A stretch of DNA of 64,000 bases from Raffaelea ambrosiae (lineage: Eukaryota > Ascomycota > Sordariomycetes > Ophiostomatales > Ophiostomataceae): positions 1 through 64,000 of the forward strand of contig PCDI01000011.1 of assembly GCA_002778195.1 (NCBI GenBank). The letters are read 5' to 3'. Positions 10,550 through 21,966 of the stretch are shown piece by piece. The notes below the pieces were generated by a model, which was not told the DNA's origin, searched no databases, and saw only the letters and a program-made list of their open reading frames with translations. Positions within the stretch are counted from its first letter, which is position 1, and every line of letters begins with the position of its first letter. Made by a program: the position numbers and the translations under genes.

Positions 10550-12383
10550 ATGGCAGCCGCGTCGACGGCCCCGACGACGACGGCCGCCACTTCGAAAGTC
10601 CTTGCCGCCGGCAATGGCCGCGCGAACGGGTACATCTGGCCGGACTCATCGTCCGAGCGACCAGAGGTCAGTGAGGTGTGGGAGAGAAGATGCGCAACTA
10701 CGTGTTTTGGACCGCCTGCAAAGAAGGAAGCTCTGACCTGTGTGCACGACCACAATGTAGGATACCTCATACGGCCACGACGAGACTGCCGACGACTACG
10801 ACTACACAACCGGTTATATGCAGAAAACGGGAGTTCTCCCATACTCCTCCCCGAACATTACAGCCCACTTCCCCCAGGGAAAGACGCCTCATAGCCACAC
10901 GCAAGACTCGCCAGACTTCGACGCATCTCGTCGTCCACTAGAAAATGTGAGCTCGGGCTTCGGAGCCGACGGCGCCAGCAGCGGCTTACCCGAGAGCACA
11001 GCAAGCGCATACATGTATGAAGACAGCCACCACATCGATGCCGGCGATTCGAAAAAGAGATCGGCTGCTACCGGCCCGTATAGCAACCAGCCCGATGACG
11101 ACAACTCCAAGTGGATTCACCGAGACAAGCTGGCCAGGATCGAGAGCGAAGAGCTACAGGCGGCTGGCATCATCCTTCCGAAAACACGGGCACGGAGCAA
11201 GCAGCGGAGGGATGCCAGCACAGACACAGTCAACGGATACGGGAAGTCAGGTTCGGATGCAGACAGCATGTCCAAACCGCGGTCACGGAAAAACTCGGCG
11301 TCCCACCTGGACCGCAAGGACCAAGACGGTACCAGCCCGGCCTGGGATCTGCGGCTGCCAGAAGAGATTGCCGAAGAGTCGTACTTTGTGCCGTTGGGCG
11401 GCACGAGGAGCGTTTCGCGCATTCCTGTGGCAAAGCTCAGCCCGGTCCCCATCCCTCAGGAACACATGGAGCGAGACACGCCCATGGCACGACGGCGAGA
11501 CGAGAGCCCCGAAGAGAGCAGCATCGTGTATCCCAAGACAAGATCAAGAAGCGCCAGCATAAAGGCGCTGGACGGCAATGCCGCACCTGCAACAGCAACA
11601 TCGCCCAGTCGCAATCCTGCTCGCTCCACGTCCGACGCGCCGTCGTCAAAGAAAGCGGCCGGCGCAGCCACAGGCGCCTCGGCAGGCCACCGAAAGGCGT
11701 CTGCGACAGCCAAAGCAGGAATTACGTCTGGGCGGCCCAGGACTAGAAACGGACCCGCTAGCAAAGAAACTGCCAGCGGCACTGGTGGACGTCCCGTGAC
11801 ACGCTCTGGTGAGCGGGAGGTGTCGGCCGGAGCCTCAAGCAGGCAACCCGAAGGCGAGCCGCCATGGATGATATCTGCATACAAGCCGGACCCGCGACTG
11901 CCGCCAGACCAGCAGCTCCTTCCGACCGTGGCAAAGAGGCTCCAGCAGGAGAAATGGGAGCGCGAAGGCAAATTTGGGAACGTGTACGACAAGGAGTTCC
12001 GCCCTCTGACGGACGAAGGATTCCGACCCCCGCCAGCGGCGTCGGAGAAGGCAGCAGCAGATGATACGGCAGAAACGTCAGCATCAGCAATGGCACCAGG
12101 CACAAAGACGACCGAAGGTGAGGGGGCAGGAACTCACTTGTCTGAGAAGCACCCTGGCTGGCCACTGAAGCCCGAGCCCCGAAGCCCATCGTTCGCCGGA
12201 CGTGCAGGATCGTACTCGACAATTCCTAAAATCCAGGAGCGGCCTAATATGAGCCCCATGCCGAGTCCTAGGAGTGCACTGCCACAGACAAGTGGCTCAA
12301 CCGTCGTCCGAACACCTGCTGGACCTAGCGATGAAGAGGAAGCGGCGTCCCAGAAGGGTTGCGGCTGTTGCCTTATCATGTGA
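10550..12383 (+). CDS. Disordered protein ending in a CaaX prenylation box
   Basis: Model: exon 1 10550-10666, intron 10667-10760 (gtcagt donor, tag acceptor), exon 2 10761-12383; 579 residues, phase 0 junction. The protein is hydrophilic and Ser/Arg/Ala-rich with no enzyme domain. Its last residues are KGCGCCLIM: Cys576 is followed by Leu-Ile-Met, a CaaX box with the Met that favours farnesyltransferase, and Cys573 and Cys575 just upstream could be palmitoylated, as in Ras- and Rheb-like tails. A plasma- or endomembrane-attached scaffold is therefore inferred. Short conserved-looking segments include PEEIAEESYFVPLGGTR and DPRLPPDQQLLPTVAKR. The ATG at 10550 gives a start followed by an Ala/Thr-rich stretch; a second in-frame Met lies 20 codons into exon 2. 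I do not recognise a named family and assign no function. Confidence 0.82.
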
Positions 12384-13314
12384 TGCAGTCTCTCTGGGAC
12401 TCCTTCCGGCGCTCCGTATGCCAAGCCCTCCATTTTGAGTCTCTCGTTTCTGGGTTCGTTCCAAAGTCTTCAAACCTGCCGAAGAGCCTCAGTATACACC
12501 TTTTCCCATTGCTGGGGGGTTTCCCCCCCCGTCACCTGCCCTGTCCTTCCGATCAGCAGCCGACGTCCCCAATCTTCTCGGGTCTGGTCACTCATGACGA
12601 TGTAACGAATTCATTTGCAGCTTTTTCACTTCCTTTTATTTGATTGTTGCCCTTCATCGCTTTATCCATTTTGTCTTTTTTTCGTTTGTTTGTTTTTCTA
12701 TTCACCCTTTTTATTTCTTTGCCTATTCTTTCGTTGCGATCTAGTTATCACGAGGATTGGCAGGTCCTTTGTATTTCTGCTTGTTAACCATCCCTCAAGG
12801 CCGGATGGAAGACTGGACAGTTTTTTTCTGTATCTTATCTCGTGTGGGCCATTAAGTCTTCTTCATGACATGGCAGCAGACCCTCTTTCTGTCCTCGTTC
12901 CCTTTGTCAGAAAACACAAAAGCAGCAGTGTGTGTGTCTCAAGGCCGGTCCTTTTCATAATACTATAGACCAGAGCTTGCCTGGAAGCTTTGCGTGAGAT
13001 GTATGTTGGTAAAAAAAAAGTCAATACATTCTTTTACGAAGGAGGACATAACGGCGGCAGAGGACGTGACTGACCCGAGACAACAGCAAGACGTTTGAGA
13101 TGCCGAAGGGCCCCATATACCAGAAGAGTCCCTCCTGGCCATTGTATGTGACCTGGGCATCACCAATCAGACATTCCGGACTCTTAGTGCCGCATAATGT
13201 CGGGGTGCGCCGGGTGCTTGCGGATGTACTTGCCGACGGTGATGTAGCAGCTGTGCAGAGCTCAGCCAATCTTCTTCAACCGGGTTATGGTGCATTTGCG
13301 GCAGTGGCAACGAC

Positions 13315-13391
13315 AGCACAGCGATAGCACAGCGATAGCACAACGGTAGCACAACGCCAATACAGTGACAACGACAACAACAACAACAACA
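13315..13391. repeat. Compound repeat: 11-bp gcgatagcaca units then (CAA)n
   Basis: Units gcgatagcaca and variants (caacggtagca) run to about 13355, followed by an acaacgacaacaacaacaac trinucleotide tract to 13391. Intergenic. Confidence 0.7.
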
Positions 13392-14121
13392 GTAACCCCA
13401 CAACCATGAAAACATGCGACAACGTGTTGAACGCTGTTGGAAAGCGACGGGTGTCGTTATTAATTGGTTACAGACACGCCATTGCATACTTGCTGGCAGG
13501 TATCCGTTGACCAGATGTCATGAAGTTTATGCGACAACCGGATCTTCGAGGCCCCAAGATGGTACGCCAACAAGCCGAGGTCGGGTTGGCACGGAGAGTC
13601 GGACGATGTGCCTATTGTTCTTTAACGCGTATTGTCCGTGTAAGATACGTGAGCGGCCATGGGCGGGTGCATACTGGAGAGGGAGAAAGGTGACAAGCTG
13701 GTCCGTCTACTTTGTAGGTGGCAACCATGAACCACACATCAAAAATCGAGTGGCCATCTCCACTTACGATAGGATCGCAATCATGAGAGTCAGGGCTGTG
13801 AGGGTCTACAAACGGGGCCGAATGGGACCAGATGGGATCGGATGGCCGAGACCAAGATCGGGCTCGTTGGCGGACGATCAGGGGGCCTTGGGTAAGATAC
13901 ATAGTGAATACGTCTTGGGGTCATGCGGTGTTGGGGTTGGTGCCTCTTGCTGTGGCTGGTCTGCGGTGATTGTCTGGTCTGGGGTGTGTTCCTTTAGTGT
14001 TCCTTTGGTGTTCCTTTGGTGTTCTGATGTTCCAGAAGCCGCGCTAAGGGTGGCCTACATAGTAGCTTGTCCAGCCAGCCGGGCGGAAGTCCCTTGGAAC
14101 AACAGGATGGATGGGGCAGTC

Positions 14122-14191
14122 TAAAGAAAAAAAAACGAAATAAATAAATAAAAAAGTAAAAATAAAAATAAAATAAAAATAAAAATAAAAA
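14122..14191. repeat. A-rich (aaaat)n microsatellite
   Basis: About 70 bases almost wholly A and T, mostly taaa and aaaat units, stand out against a G+C-rich surround. Intergenic. Confidence 0.8.
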
Positions 14192-15822
14192 TGGGCTGCA
14201 GCCACGATTCTATATGGAAGCCTGCTATTACACCGTAGTCGTTCAGACTGGTAGGAAGGGGGGGCAGTGAGACCGGAAGGAGGTGTGCTCTGCCGGCTTT
14301 TGTGGAGGTTTTCCGAAGAGGATTCTTCCTCAGCAATTCTGAGAAGCAGTCTGAGTGGCTCTGAGGCAGAGGGATTTGTTACCTAAGCGATGAAACAGAC
14401 CCTAGGCGCAATCCTCCACGAAACACACAGTAATAGTAACTGCATACTTTGTAGTATACCCGCTCCTTCCGTCTTTTGGCCACCAGTTTCTTCCGTCTAT
14501 ATCCGGCCTGTGTTTGGCCTTCTCTTCTCGTCCTTTTTCGGGGCCGTTTGTGACTCTGCGTGTCTGATTACTGACATTTCGCCCTTTCCTCCTCCCTTTC
14601 CTGCATTTCCCGCAAGTGCTACTGCACAGAGCCGGTGACCCATAGCGGGGGGGGGGGGACAATGCATCTGACCCGTCTGACGGCAAACGGGCGCCGTCTG
14701 CGTCCTGAACGCCTTGGCTGCCTGTGCGGGAGATGTGCAAGTGTCAGTTGTCAGTCGCGTCGCTAAAAGTGCTCGTCAGGTATTAGGCTGCGATTCAAAG
14801 CGCTGGTGTGCCGCCTGGTGCCGTATGGTGCCGTTTGGCGCTGGCTGGTGCGGCTTTTGTGGGGCCAGCAAAAAAATAAGGATGCCACCATCTTACGAGT
14901 CCCAGCCAAGCCACCCCGGTGTGCTTTGCGGGCTGTCGGTCTGTCGGACGCCCCAGGATGCTGTCTTACGAGCAGAGAAATTGAAGGCCGTGGCAGACGG
15001 GCGCAGAGACGTGGGAGCGCGCCCCCTGTTGGGGCGTGGTGCGGTGTGTTGTGTATCAGTAGTCCGGTTTAATTATATCTTGCGAACAGGGTATTATTGG
15101 GTATTGTTCTACATAGCACTATGTATGGTGCGTTCTTCGGCGCAGATTTACTAATATTAGTAGATGCAGAATTGGTGCAGGCCTTTGTTTCTTGCAGCTC
15201 TGGCTGCTCATATACATAGTACATGCTATTGCATAGTACGAGTAGTACATAGTATCTTACCACAGCAATATCCCATTCTTGGTGACCCGTCGTCTCTTCT
15301 CACCCAGTTACCCACAGAATGGTCTTACACATCTCACTGTGTACCCCGTCACTGCCCCTCTTATGGTAAGATACATAATACCAAGACTAAGATTCTGCTA
15401 ACCTCTAAGCCCTGTTGCCCAGTCCCAGCCCAGCGCCAATGACACGCCGGCTTTCCACACATATCCCTGACCCTTCTCCCTGCACACCACCAGCTTCCTC
15501 CTCCAGACTGCCGCGCTATTCATAAAGACTTCGTCCTGCCTCCCCTTCTCCCCTTCCTTCTTTGACACTTTTTCTGTACTCACTCTCGCCCATCTGTCGT
15601 CGTCAACACATCCCCGGCTCGCATCGTGCATCTATTGCATGTTCACCACACTCAGCCCATCCAACTGCCAGTCCCGGCGACAGCACAGCAGCAGCAGCAT
15701 TAACAACTAGTTGCAACTACAATAGCAGCAACAACAGTACTCTTCCTCCTCATCCGCCTTGCAAGCCTCGCATACCTGGTCCACAGCCCGGCTCTGTTCC
15801 ACTTCACTCTACTCTCCTCGCC

Positions 15823-16107
15823 ATGTCTGCCCGAACACACCGGCCAGCACAGGCACCCTACGCCTGCTCGTCGTCGTACGGATCTCCGCACGCGGAATAC
15901 TCTGCCTCCGCGCCCGGTGACTCCTACTGCCACGGCATGGGCACCTATCACCCGCCCGCCGCCTCGGTGGCCGTCCTGCGCTGCATGCGCTGCGCCCGCG
16001 CCGTCGAGGTCACCACCACCGATGACTTCACGTCGACCGGTATGGTCCGCGTCGGCCACAACATCTACTACTGCCGCCGCTGTGCCAAGCTGGTCGGCTA
16101 CAAATGA
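15823..16107 (+). CDS. Small four-cysteine zinc-ribbon-like protein
   Basis: An intronless 94-residue frame. The first 50 residues are Ser/Ala/His/Tyr-rich and probably unstructured. Residues 51-94 form a compact candidate domain: C54-x2-C57 in RCMRCARAVE, a 26-residue middle with TTDDF and GMVRVGHNIYY, then C84-x2-C87 in CRRCAKLVGYK. Two CxxC pairs separated by beta-prone sequence are the pattern of a zinc ribbon or treble-clef knuckle. The start at 15823 has a favourable context (gccATGtc) and follows a C/T-rich leader. Codon usage is strongly C/G-ending, like the surrounding genes. I do not recognise a named family; protein binding or an accessory role in transcription or ubiquitin pathways would be speculation. 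Confidence 0.72.
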   Translation: MSARTHRPAQAPYACSSSYGSPHAEYSASAPGDSYCHGMGTYHPPAASVAVLRCMRCARAVEVTTTDDFTSTGMVRVGHNIYYCRRCAKLVGYK

Positions 16108-17903
16108 ACGCGAGGAACCACCATCAGCAAGCATAAGCGCCGTCATGAACAGCCACGAGCAGCCACGAGCAGCCACGAAATAGCATGAACAACGCCAGCG
16201 TTCATGCGCAGCCCGGGCGACATTAGCCAGCCGCCGCGCAGTCCTTCGCTCATCACCACTCGTTCCCTCCCTGCCTTCGATATGGACCAGCCTGGGTGGG
16301 CGCAAAATAATCCCCTCCCCTCTCCTCTCCTCTCCTCTCCCCCCCTCTCTGCCTCCGTCTCTCCGGCTCCTCGCACAGGCTGCCACGGACGAGTTGCGCC
16401 GCATGCCTCGCAGACAGGTCTAGACCGCGGATTTCGTCTGCGCAATGACGAAACGTTGCTGCTCGCCTGCCTGCGCCAAGGACGGAAAGTCTGGGGGATG
16501 AGCACACAACAGCTCCCAAAGCGAGCACGTCTTACCTCTGAAAGTGGAGTCCGTCTGTCCATGTGTCTGTCCGACTGCATACGGTGTGCTTAACCACGTC
16601 AGCACGCAGGCTCGTCCGCGACTGCCATCCAACCAAACCGCATCACGTGTCCACTATACCCTCCACTCCGTCGCTTCCGAGTGCCCTCGCATTTTTCTCG
16701 CATACGTTCTCGCACACGCTTTCAAATACGCTCTCGGATACGCTCTCGCATGGCATGCTCGTCTTTGCCTGCAGCGATTGCAGTCAAAGCTGCGGCCACG
16801 ACTAAGCTTACCCTTGTTCCACCCTGACTACATAGTATATCGGATGGTCTCTTGGGGAACATGCCTGTCGGGGTCGTATTTCACTCGCGTTCTACCTGGT
16901 TTCTCTCCTTCTTTTCTCCGTTCTTTCCGCCCTGTCATTCTTTTTTCTTCTTCATCCCTTCGTCATTTCTGCTTTTCTTCAACGGCCCCGCTCTGTTCCT
17001 GCTCTGTTCCTATTCCCCGTGCCTGTTCACCGCTTGCGATGCACGGCTTATTACTTGCTACTCCGGCTGACCGCCGTTCACTCGCCCTGTATTGACTGAT
17101 TTTTTGGCTCCGTTGGCTAGCCGTGCGATTACTTCTTTTTAATCACGTATACTCCTTTTTATTGCTTGGACCTGGCGTTGGCGGTCCTTCGGCCGGGCCG
17201 AAATGACACGATATCACTACCCAATACTAGCATTAGATTTAGACAGCAATGAATGTATGACATGACCAACAACATCACCAGCCCGTCCGTGCATGCCCCG
17301 GGCATTGTTGCTGTGACCAGTTTCACTGGGGGCTCTAGAACCATGCCTTTTAATGTCCGACGGTATGGGGCTGCTAGATACGAGCCTTGTCGGAGCCGGG
17401 ATAGGCCGAGCAAAGCAAAACCAGGGTTTGCGGGTGCCGATCGTGACGAAGTGTGTATGTTTTCAGTTGCTTTTTTTCTTTGCTTAAGATGGAGACCATG
17501 CTGGCGGAGGAAGTCACGCTTCTTAGCAATTTTGGGGCGCGCATATAGACCGCCCAGGTAAAATCAACAAAAATCATTGTTTCCTTTGTCCTTTAAAAAC
17601 TTGTCAGATATCTTTAAATGTACACTTATTTATTTATTTGAAAATGACGATACTATTCAAATAACCAAAGTAAAAATCACCCAATAAACCCTACAAAGCT
17701 GTATGAATATAACTTTAAAATGTAGCCAGCGTACCAATAAGTAAAAGCTTTACTAGGATTGTTAGCTTCCCTCGTCATAAAGGTGCGAGGAGGCCGTAGA
17801 GTCGAACATTACCAGTATAATCTAACTTACAAAGAGGGTACTCCGAGAAAAACACCGGAGGTCACTTCGCCTTCGCCTACATCTACCTTCGCACCTCCAT
17901 GGA
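16108..17903. other. 1.8-kb convergent spacer
   Basis: This lies between the stop codons of the zinc-ribbon gene (+) and KGD2 (-). No coding region is supported. A ctcct/ctctc-rich tract is at 16310-16350, T/C-rich DNA at 16890-17000, and an A+T-rich stretch at 17590-17760 on the KGD2 3' side. Confidence 0.5.
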
Positions 17904-19606
17904 TTACAACAGCATACGACGGGGGTCCTCGATGTACTCCTTCACCTTGACCAAAAACTGGACGGCTTCCCGTCCATCCAACAGGCGGTGGTCGTATGTC
18001 AGGGCAAGGAACATCATCGGGCGAATCTCGACCTTGCCATTGACAGCAATGGGGCGGTCCTTGATAGCATGCAGACCCAGCACAGCCGTCTGGGGCAAGT
18101 TGATGATGGGCGTGCCGTACAGAGAGCCGAAGACGCCGCCATTGCTGATCGTAAAGGTGCCACCAGCCATGTCCTCAATGGTGAGCTTGCTGTCGCGGGC
18201 CTAGGAACACTCCTGTCAGTACTCGATGCAGCAAAAAAAAAAGGAGGTAATCAAAACGGAAAAAGAAAGCTGTAAAACCCAGAGAAATCAAGGTGACCTG
18301 GCATCAGGTCGGGGAAAATAGGCATACCTTCTTGCCCAGATCCGCAATGGACTTTTCAATGGTAATCAGGTCCATCGCCTCGGCATTGCGGACGACGGGT
18401 GTCACCAGACCCTTCTCGGTGGCCACGGCGACACTGAGGTCAACGTAGTCGCGGTAGACAATGGTGTCACCACCGTTGGGGCCCTCAATGGAGGCGTTGA
18501 CAGCCGGGATGTCGCGCATGGCCAGCACCGACGCACGTGTAAAAGCGCTCATGAAGCCCAGCTTGATACCTGTCTTCTTCAGCACGTCGTCTTTATACAG
18601 CTTGCGGAACTCCATCAGCGACGACATATCGACCTCGTTGAATGTTGTCAGGGATGCGGCCGTGTTCTGAGATTGCTTGAGGCGCTCGGCGATCCGAAGA
18701 CGCATGCGGTTCATCTTGACCTGTATTGGGGACGCAGGTTAGCCTACAGGCACACAATCTCTCTCCATCTGCCCCCCCCCTGTGTTCTCCCTTCTGTTTC
18801 TTGACAATTATCTGGCGAAGGGAAGGGGCGGGGGGAGCTTACACGGCGCTCATCGCGGCTGCCCACGACAGGCGCTGCGGCCGGGCCAGCTTCCTTGGCG
18901 GCCGGGGCGGCAGGTTTTGGTGGTGCCGGGGCGCTCGGGGCTGCGGCAGAAGGTTTTGGCGACTCGGGTTTGCTCTCCTCCTTGGGCGGCTCGGGTTTTG
19001 ACTCTTCCGGCTTGGGAGCTTCGGCAGCGGGAGCAGCGGGGGCAGCACTGCCTTCTGGTGCAGCAGCACCAGCATCGAGCAGGATCAGGTCCTGGCCAAC
19101 GTTGACAGTGTCTTCTTCGGCGACGAGGAGCTGCTTGATGACGCCGGCTTCTGGTGCGTTCACGGACACATCGATCTGCGAGAGCACAGGGGCATTAGAG
19201 CAAAAATCCATCCCAGGTTCACTGGCTTATCGGCTCCATTGGCTCATAAGGTGCACCAGAGTGACACCGGATAGTCAAAGGAGAGAGGGGGGGGGTGGTG
19301 GTGGTGGAAAGAGGTAAAAGGGGGAAAGAGAGAAATGAGTAGGGGGGGGGCCGAAAATGCGCGCACCTTGTCTGTCTCGATCGTGGCGATCTCCTCGTCC
19401 GCCTCGACATACTCGCCAGCCTGCTTGTTGAATTGCTTCAGCGTGCCTTCTGTGATGGACTCGGCCATCTGAGGCACCTTGACAATCAGATCGGCATAGG
19501 TTCGGGCGTGCTGGAGCATCAGCGGGAGCTGTGCATGACGCAGCGGCTGCGAGCGACAAAAGCGCGGCGCCGTGCGTGCAGCCAAGAGGACTCGTCTTGA
19601 CAGCAT
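17904..19606 (-). CDS. KGD2: Dihydrolipoamide succinyltransferase, E2 of 2-oxoglutarate dehydrogenase
   Basis: Transcript order: 19606-19367, 19175-18843, 18720-18328, 18200-17904; all junctions are phase 0 and the protein is 420 residues. It transfers the succinyl group from lipoyl-lysine to CoA in the mitochondrial TCA-cycle complex. The Arg-rich start MLSRRVLLAARTAPRF is a matrix-targeting presequence. A single lipoyl domain follows, with the lipoylation Lys in ETDK (about residue 80, last codon of exon 1). A Pro/Ala/Glu/Lys linker rich in KPEESKPEPPKEE-type repeats spans about 125-185. The catalytic domain ends with YDHRLLDG (catalytic His near 393, Asp near 397). There is no obvious separate E1/E3-binding domain in the linker, as in other eukaryotic KGD2 proteins, and the VNASIEG and GLVTPVVR motifs fit succinyl- rather than acetyltransferase. 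Length compares with about 460 in yeast. Confidence 0.96.
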
Positions 19607-20242
19607 CGTGGACAGTTGTGTGCGAAGAAAATTGGTTAAGGAAATGCAGTTGGCGTAGGAGACCGCGATGCTAGAGGTCGGAAAAGCTCAGTTGACCTTG
19701 ATTGGCGATTGGCAAGAAGCAGAGAGAAGGGGGCTGAAGAAAAAAAGAAATGGAAGCTGTTTCAAGCGAGAGATAAAAAAAAACACAGGCCAAACAGCTT
19801 TACCGAGTAAATAGCCAGGAACCCGAAGGCGCCGATCCATTGGACGGCGTTAGTCAGCCAATCGCATTTTCTCCTAATAGCTGTGCAACTATTGGGAGAA
19901 CCGGGTCCTATCCGAAAGGTTTATTGCCGCATAATACGGCACGTGGTAGAGGCTCTATGTCATGCTCTATGTCACGTGGTAGTGGTGCATTAGTGGGATC
20001 CTCAATGCCCGCGAATTACCTATTATTACCAATACACAAAAGATGCGTAGAACGAGAGGCTCTGAAGAAATTATAATGCAGAGCCAGCAATAGAACCAGA
20101 GACATAAAATTCGTGTAAACATGCGTTTTTCTTTTAAGAAAAAAGAAGACAAAACCAGCCAAGCTAATGCACCCTGGTGTACCAGAACTCCTGCCAGAAC
20201 TACCGCAAGAACGCCATTTGTTCATGTTTCTATGCTGGACTG
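19607..20242. other. KGD2 promoter and 3' side of PRI2
   Basis: No gene is supported. The KGD2 leader and promoter occupy the left part and include the paired CCAAT boxes listed separately, plus a further agccaatcgc at about 19855-19864. The right part, with A-rich runs at 20130-20150, is the 3' flank of PRI2. Confidence 0.55.
19701..19712 (-). promoter_or_regulatory. Two tandem CCAAT boxes upstream of KGD2
   Basis: The minus strand reads CCAATCGCCAAT about 95-105 bases upstream of the KGD2 start codon. CCAAT is the binding core of the HAP2/3/5 (NF-Y/CBF) complex, which controls respiratory genes including KGD1 and KGD2 in yeast. Two cores only 7 bases apart are unlikely to be bound at once. 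Regulatory use here is inferred. Confidence 0.45.
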
Positions 20243-21920
20243 TTATCCTTCCATCCTGGCATCACCAGCACCATCCTTGCCCAGGTTTTTGAGCAAGTAG
20301 CTCCGCTTGAAGTACTCGTTTGGATGTACAATGGTCTCCAGCTGTGCCGCCGCCATGATACCTTCGTCCTTGGCCCTGCGCAGCTCATTTCTGTGGACAT
20401 ACTCGAAGACTCTGGCCAAGTTTGTTAGCAAAGGGGTTTCCAAAAAAAAAGAAGGAAAAAAGACGAGGCAATATAGCAGGGCGTCTATGTAGATACTACT
20501 GACCGGTTGCACGCCATGTGAAACTTCTGCTTCTCCTTGTCCTCCCGGACACCCTGCAGCACGGCACGGTCCGTCACACCGACCGCCTGCAACAAAGATG
20601 TGAGATTTTCCGCATTGAAGTGTCGGTACGGGCAGCCATGTGCCTCGCCAGGTCCTGGAGGGTGCTCAGTCAGGATTTTCTGGCAGCTGAAGGGACTGTA
20701 GCCGCCGCTGCGCCGGTTCATGTCGCCGCCCACGTCACCATAAGTATGGCGTACATTGTAGCGATATTCCTTGTTAAACGTGTCGTCGGTGATCTTGTTG
20801 AAGCTCTGGCGCCAGAACAGCAAACACTCTTCCAAGTTCAGGCCGATGCCCTTGAGGAACAGGGTGTATTGCAGACGGCCAAAGTGCTTCAAGTGCGCAT
20901 CACGGCGCAGAGTGCGGTGCAGATTCTGCATGCACAGAGGAAAGTGTGCTGCTGCGAGGCTGTCGATGCTCCGAGCGCTAATCTCGGCCCCAGAGAGGGC
21001 AGAGTCGGTGCCTGCAAAAGAGGCATCGGGTGTGATGAAGTTCTTGGAGAGGTGGTCCAGGATGGGGGTCAGGCGGTCGTCCTCATCTAATCGCGGCAGA
21101 GCTCGTGCTGTGAGCTCTAGCGCCTTTTCCAAGCGAGAGGTGAACTCGGTTGTGACCAAGCTAGCCTGCTCCTTGGAGGGCACATAGGCCTTGCCGCCCT
21201 TGAGAAACACGCGCCGCCCTTCAACGAGGTCGGGCACGCGCATCCAATCGACCTTGCACCAGGTTTCGTCCTCCACAGCCTGCTGCTTGCGGGCACCTCC
21301 GTAGGCCGGCGCGCTTGTGGCGGCCAGCTCAGGAGCCAGCGCAGTCTTCTCCTCGTCAGACACGACCTCCCAGTCGAGGCTGAGTGAGCGGATAAAGGCG
21401 GTGCGCTCGCGGGTATCGTCGCTGTTGAGACGCAGGCGGAAGAGCATGGACTCGACGCGTGTGAACCGGCGACGCAGGTCCTCGGTGGACGAGAAGGCGA
21501 GGCGAAGGATAAAATGGCTGTAGTGGTCCTTCTTGCGCTGGGCAGCCAGCTGGGTGGACGAGCTGCTGTTCGCTTCGAGAGTTAAATACTTCTCCAGTAC
21601 GGGCTTCATGTGGTTGGCTGTTTCTGCGGGTGACCGGTTGCGGAAGGAACACGCTTCCAACTCGGCGAGGACTGTGACAGTGGTCAGAGATATTCGGCGA
21701 TTCCGTTCAAGCATGGAAAGCATGGCTTACCGTGGAGGCGATCAATGGCCCATTGCTCAAACTGCTCGAGGGTGATGTCTGCGGTGGGTGGCTCCGCGTA
21801 GAAGTTGAGGCGCGTCGGGTAGTTGGCTTCCTTGTATGCTGGGTCGGCGAACTGCTTCTTGCGATGGTCAACGACATTGCGCCGTTTGGCATCGACCCGG
21901 TTGAAGTCTTGCCGGATCAT
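20243..21920 (-). CDS. PRI2: DNA primase large subunit
   Basis: Transcript order: 21920-21731, 21671-20504, 20411-20243; 508 residues. With the catalytic small subunit and DNA polymerase alpha it makes RNA-DNA primers at replication origins and on the lagging strand. Intron 1 (59 bases) joins AIDRLH to VLAELEACSFRN, a hallmark of the N-terminal domain; the last intron joins HMACNR to VFEYVHR. The C-terminal iron-sulfur domain is complete: the four cluster cysteines are C310 (PLCM), C393 (SCQK), C410 (GCPY) and C451 (ACNR). Their spacings of 83, 17 and 41 residues match the 80, 17 and 40 of the human protein. YNVRHTYG and NRRSGGYSPFSC are conserved primer/template-contacting segments. Length is close to yeast Pri2 (528). 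Confidence 0.96.
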
Positions 21921-21966
21921 GGTGCCAGAGAGGGACTGAGAGAGGAGGGGGTGCGTATCCGCGTGG

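Larger units (their letters stand above)
12384..15822. other. 3.4-kb spacer with microsatellites and A+T-rich islets
   Basis: No gene is supported. From 12600 to 12780 the DNA is T-rich (3' UTR side of the CaaX gene). Four exact copies of GTAAGATAC or its complement lie at 13640, 13892, 15252 and 15366, the last two inside an A+T-rich islet with repeated tacatagta-like words (15190-15265). A run of 12 G is at 14647-14658. The 250 bases before 15823 are C/T-rich with (agc)n and are probably the leader of the zinc-ribbon gene. Confidence 0.5.
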
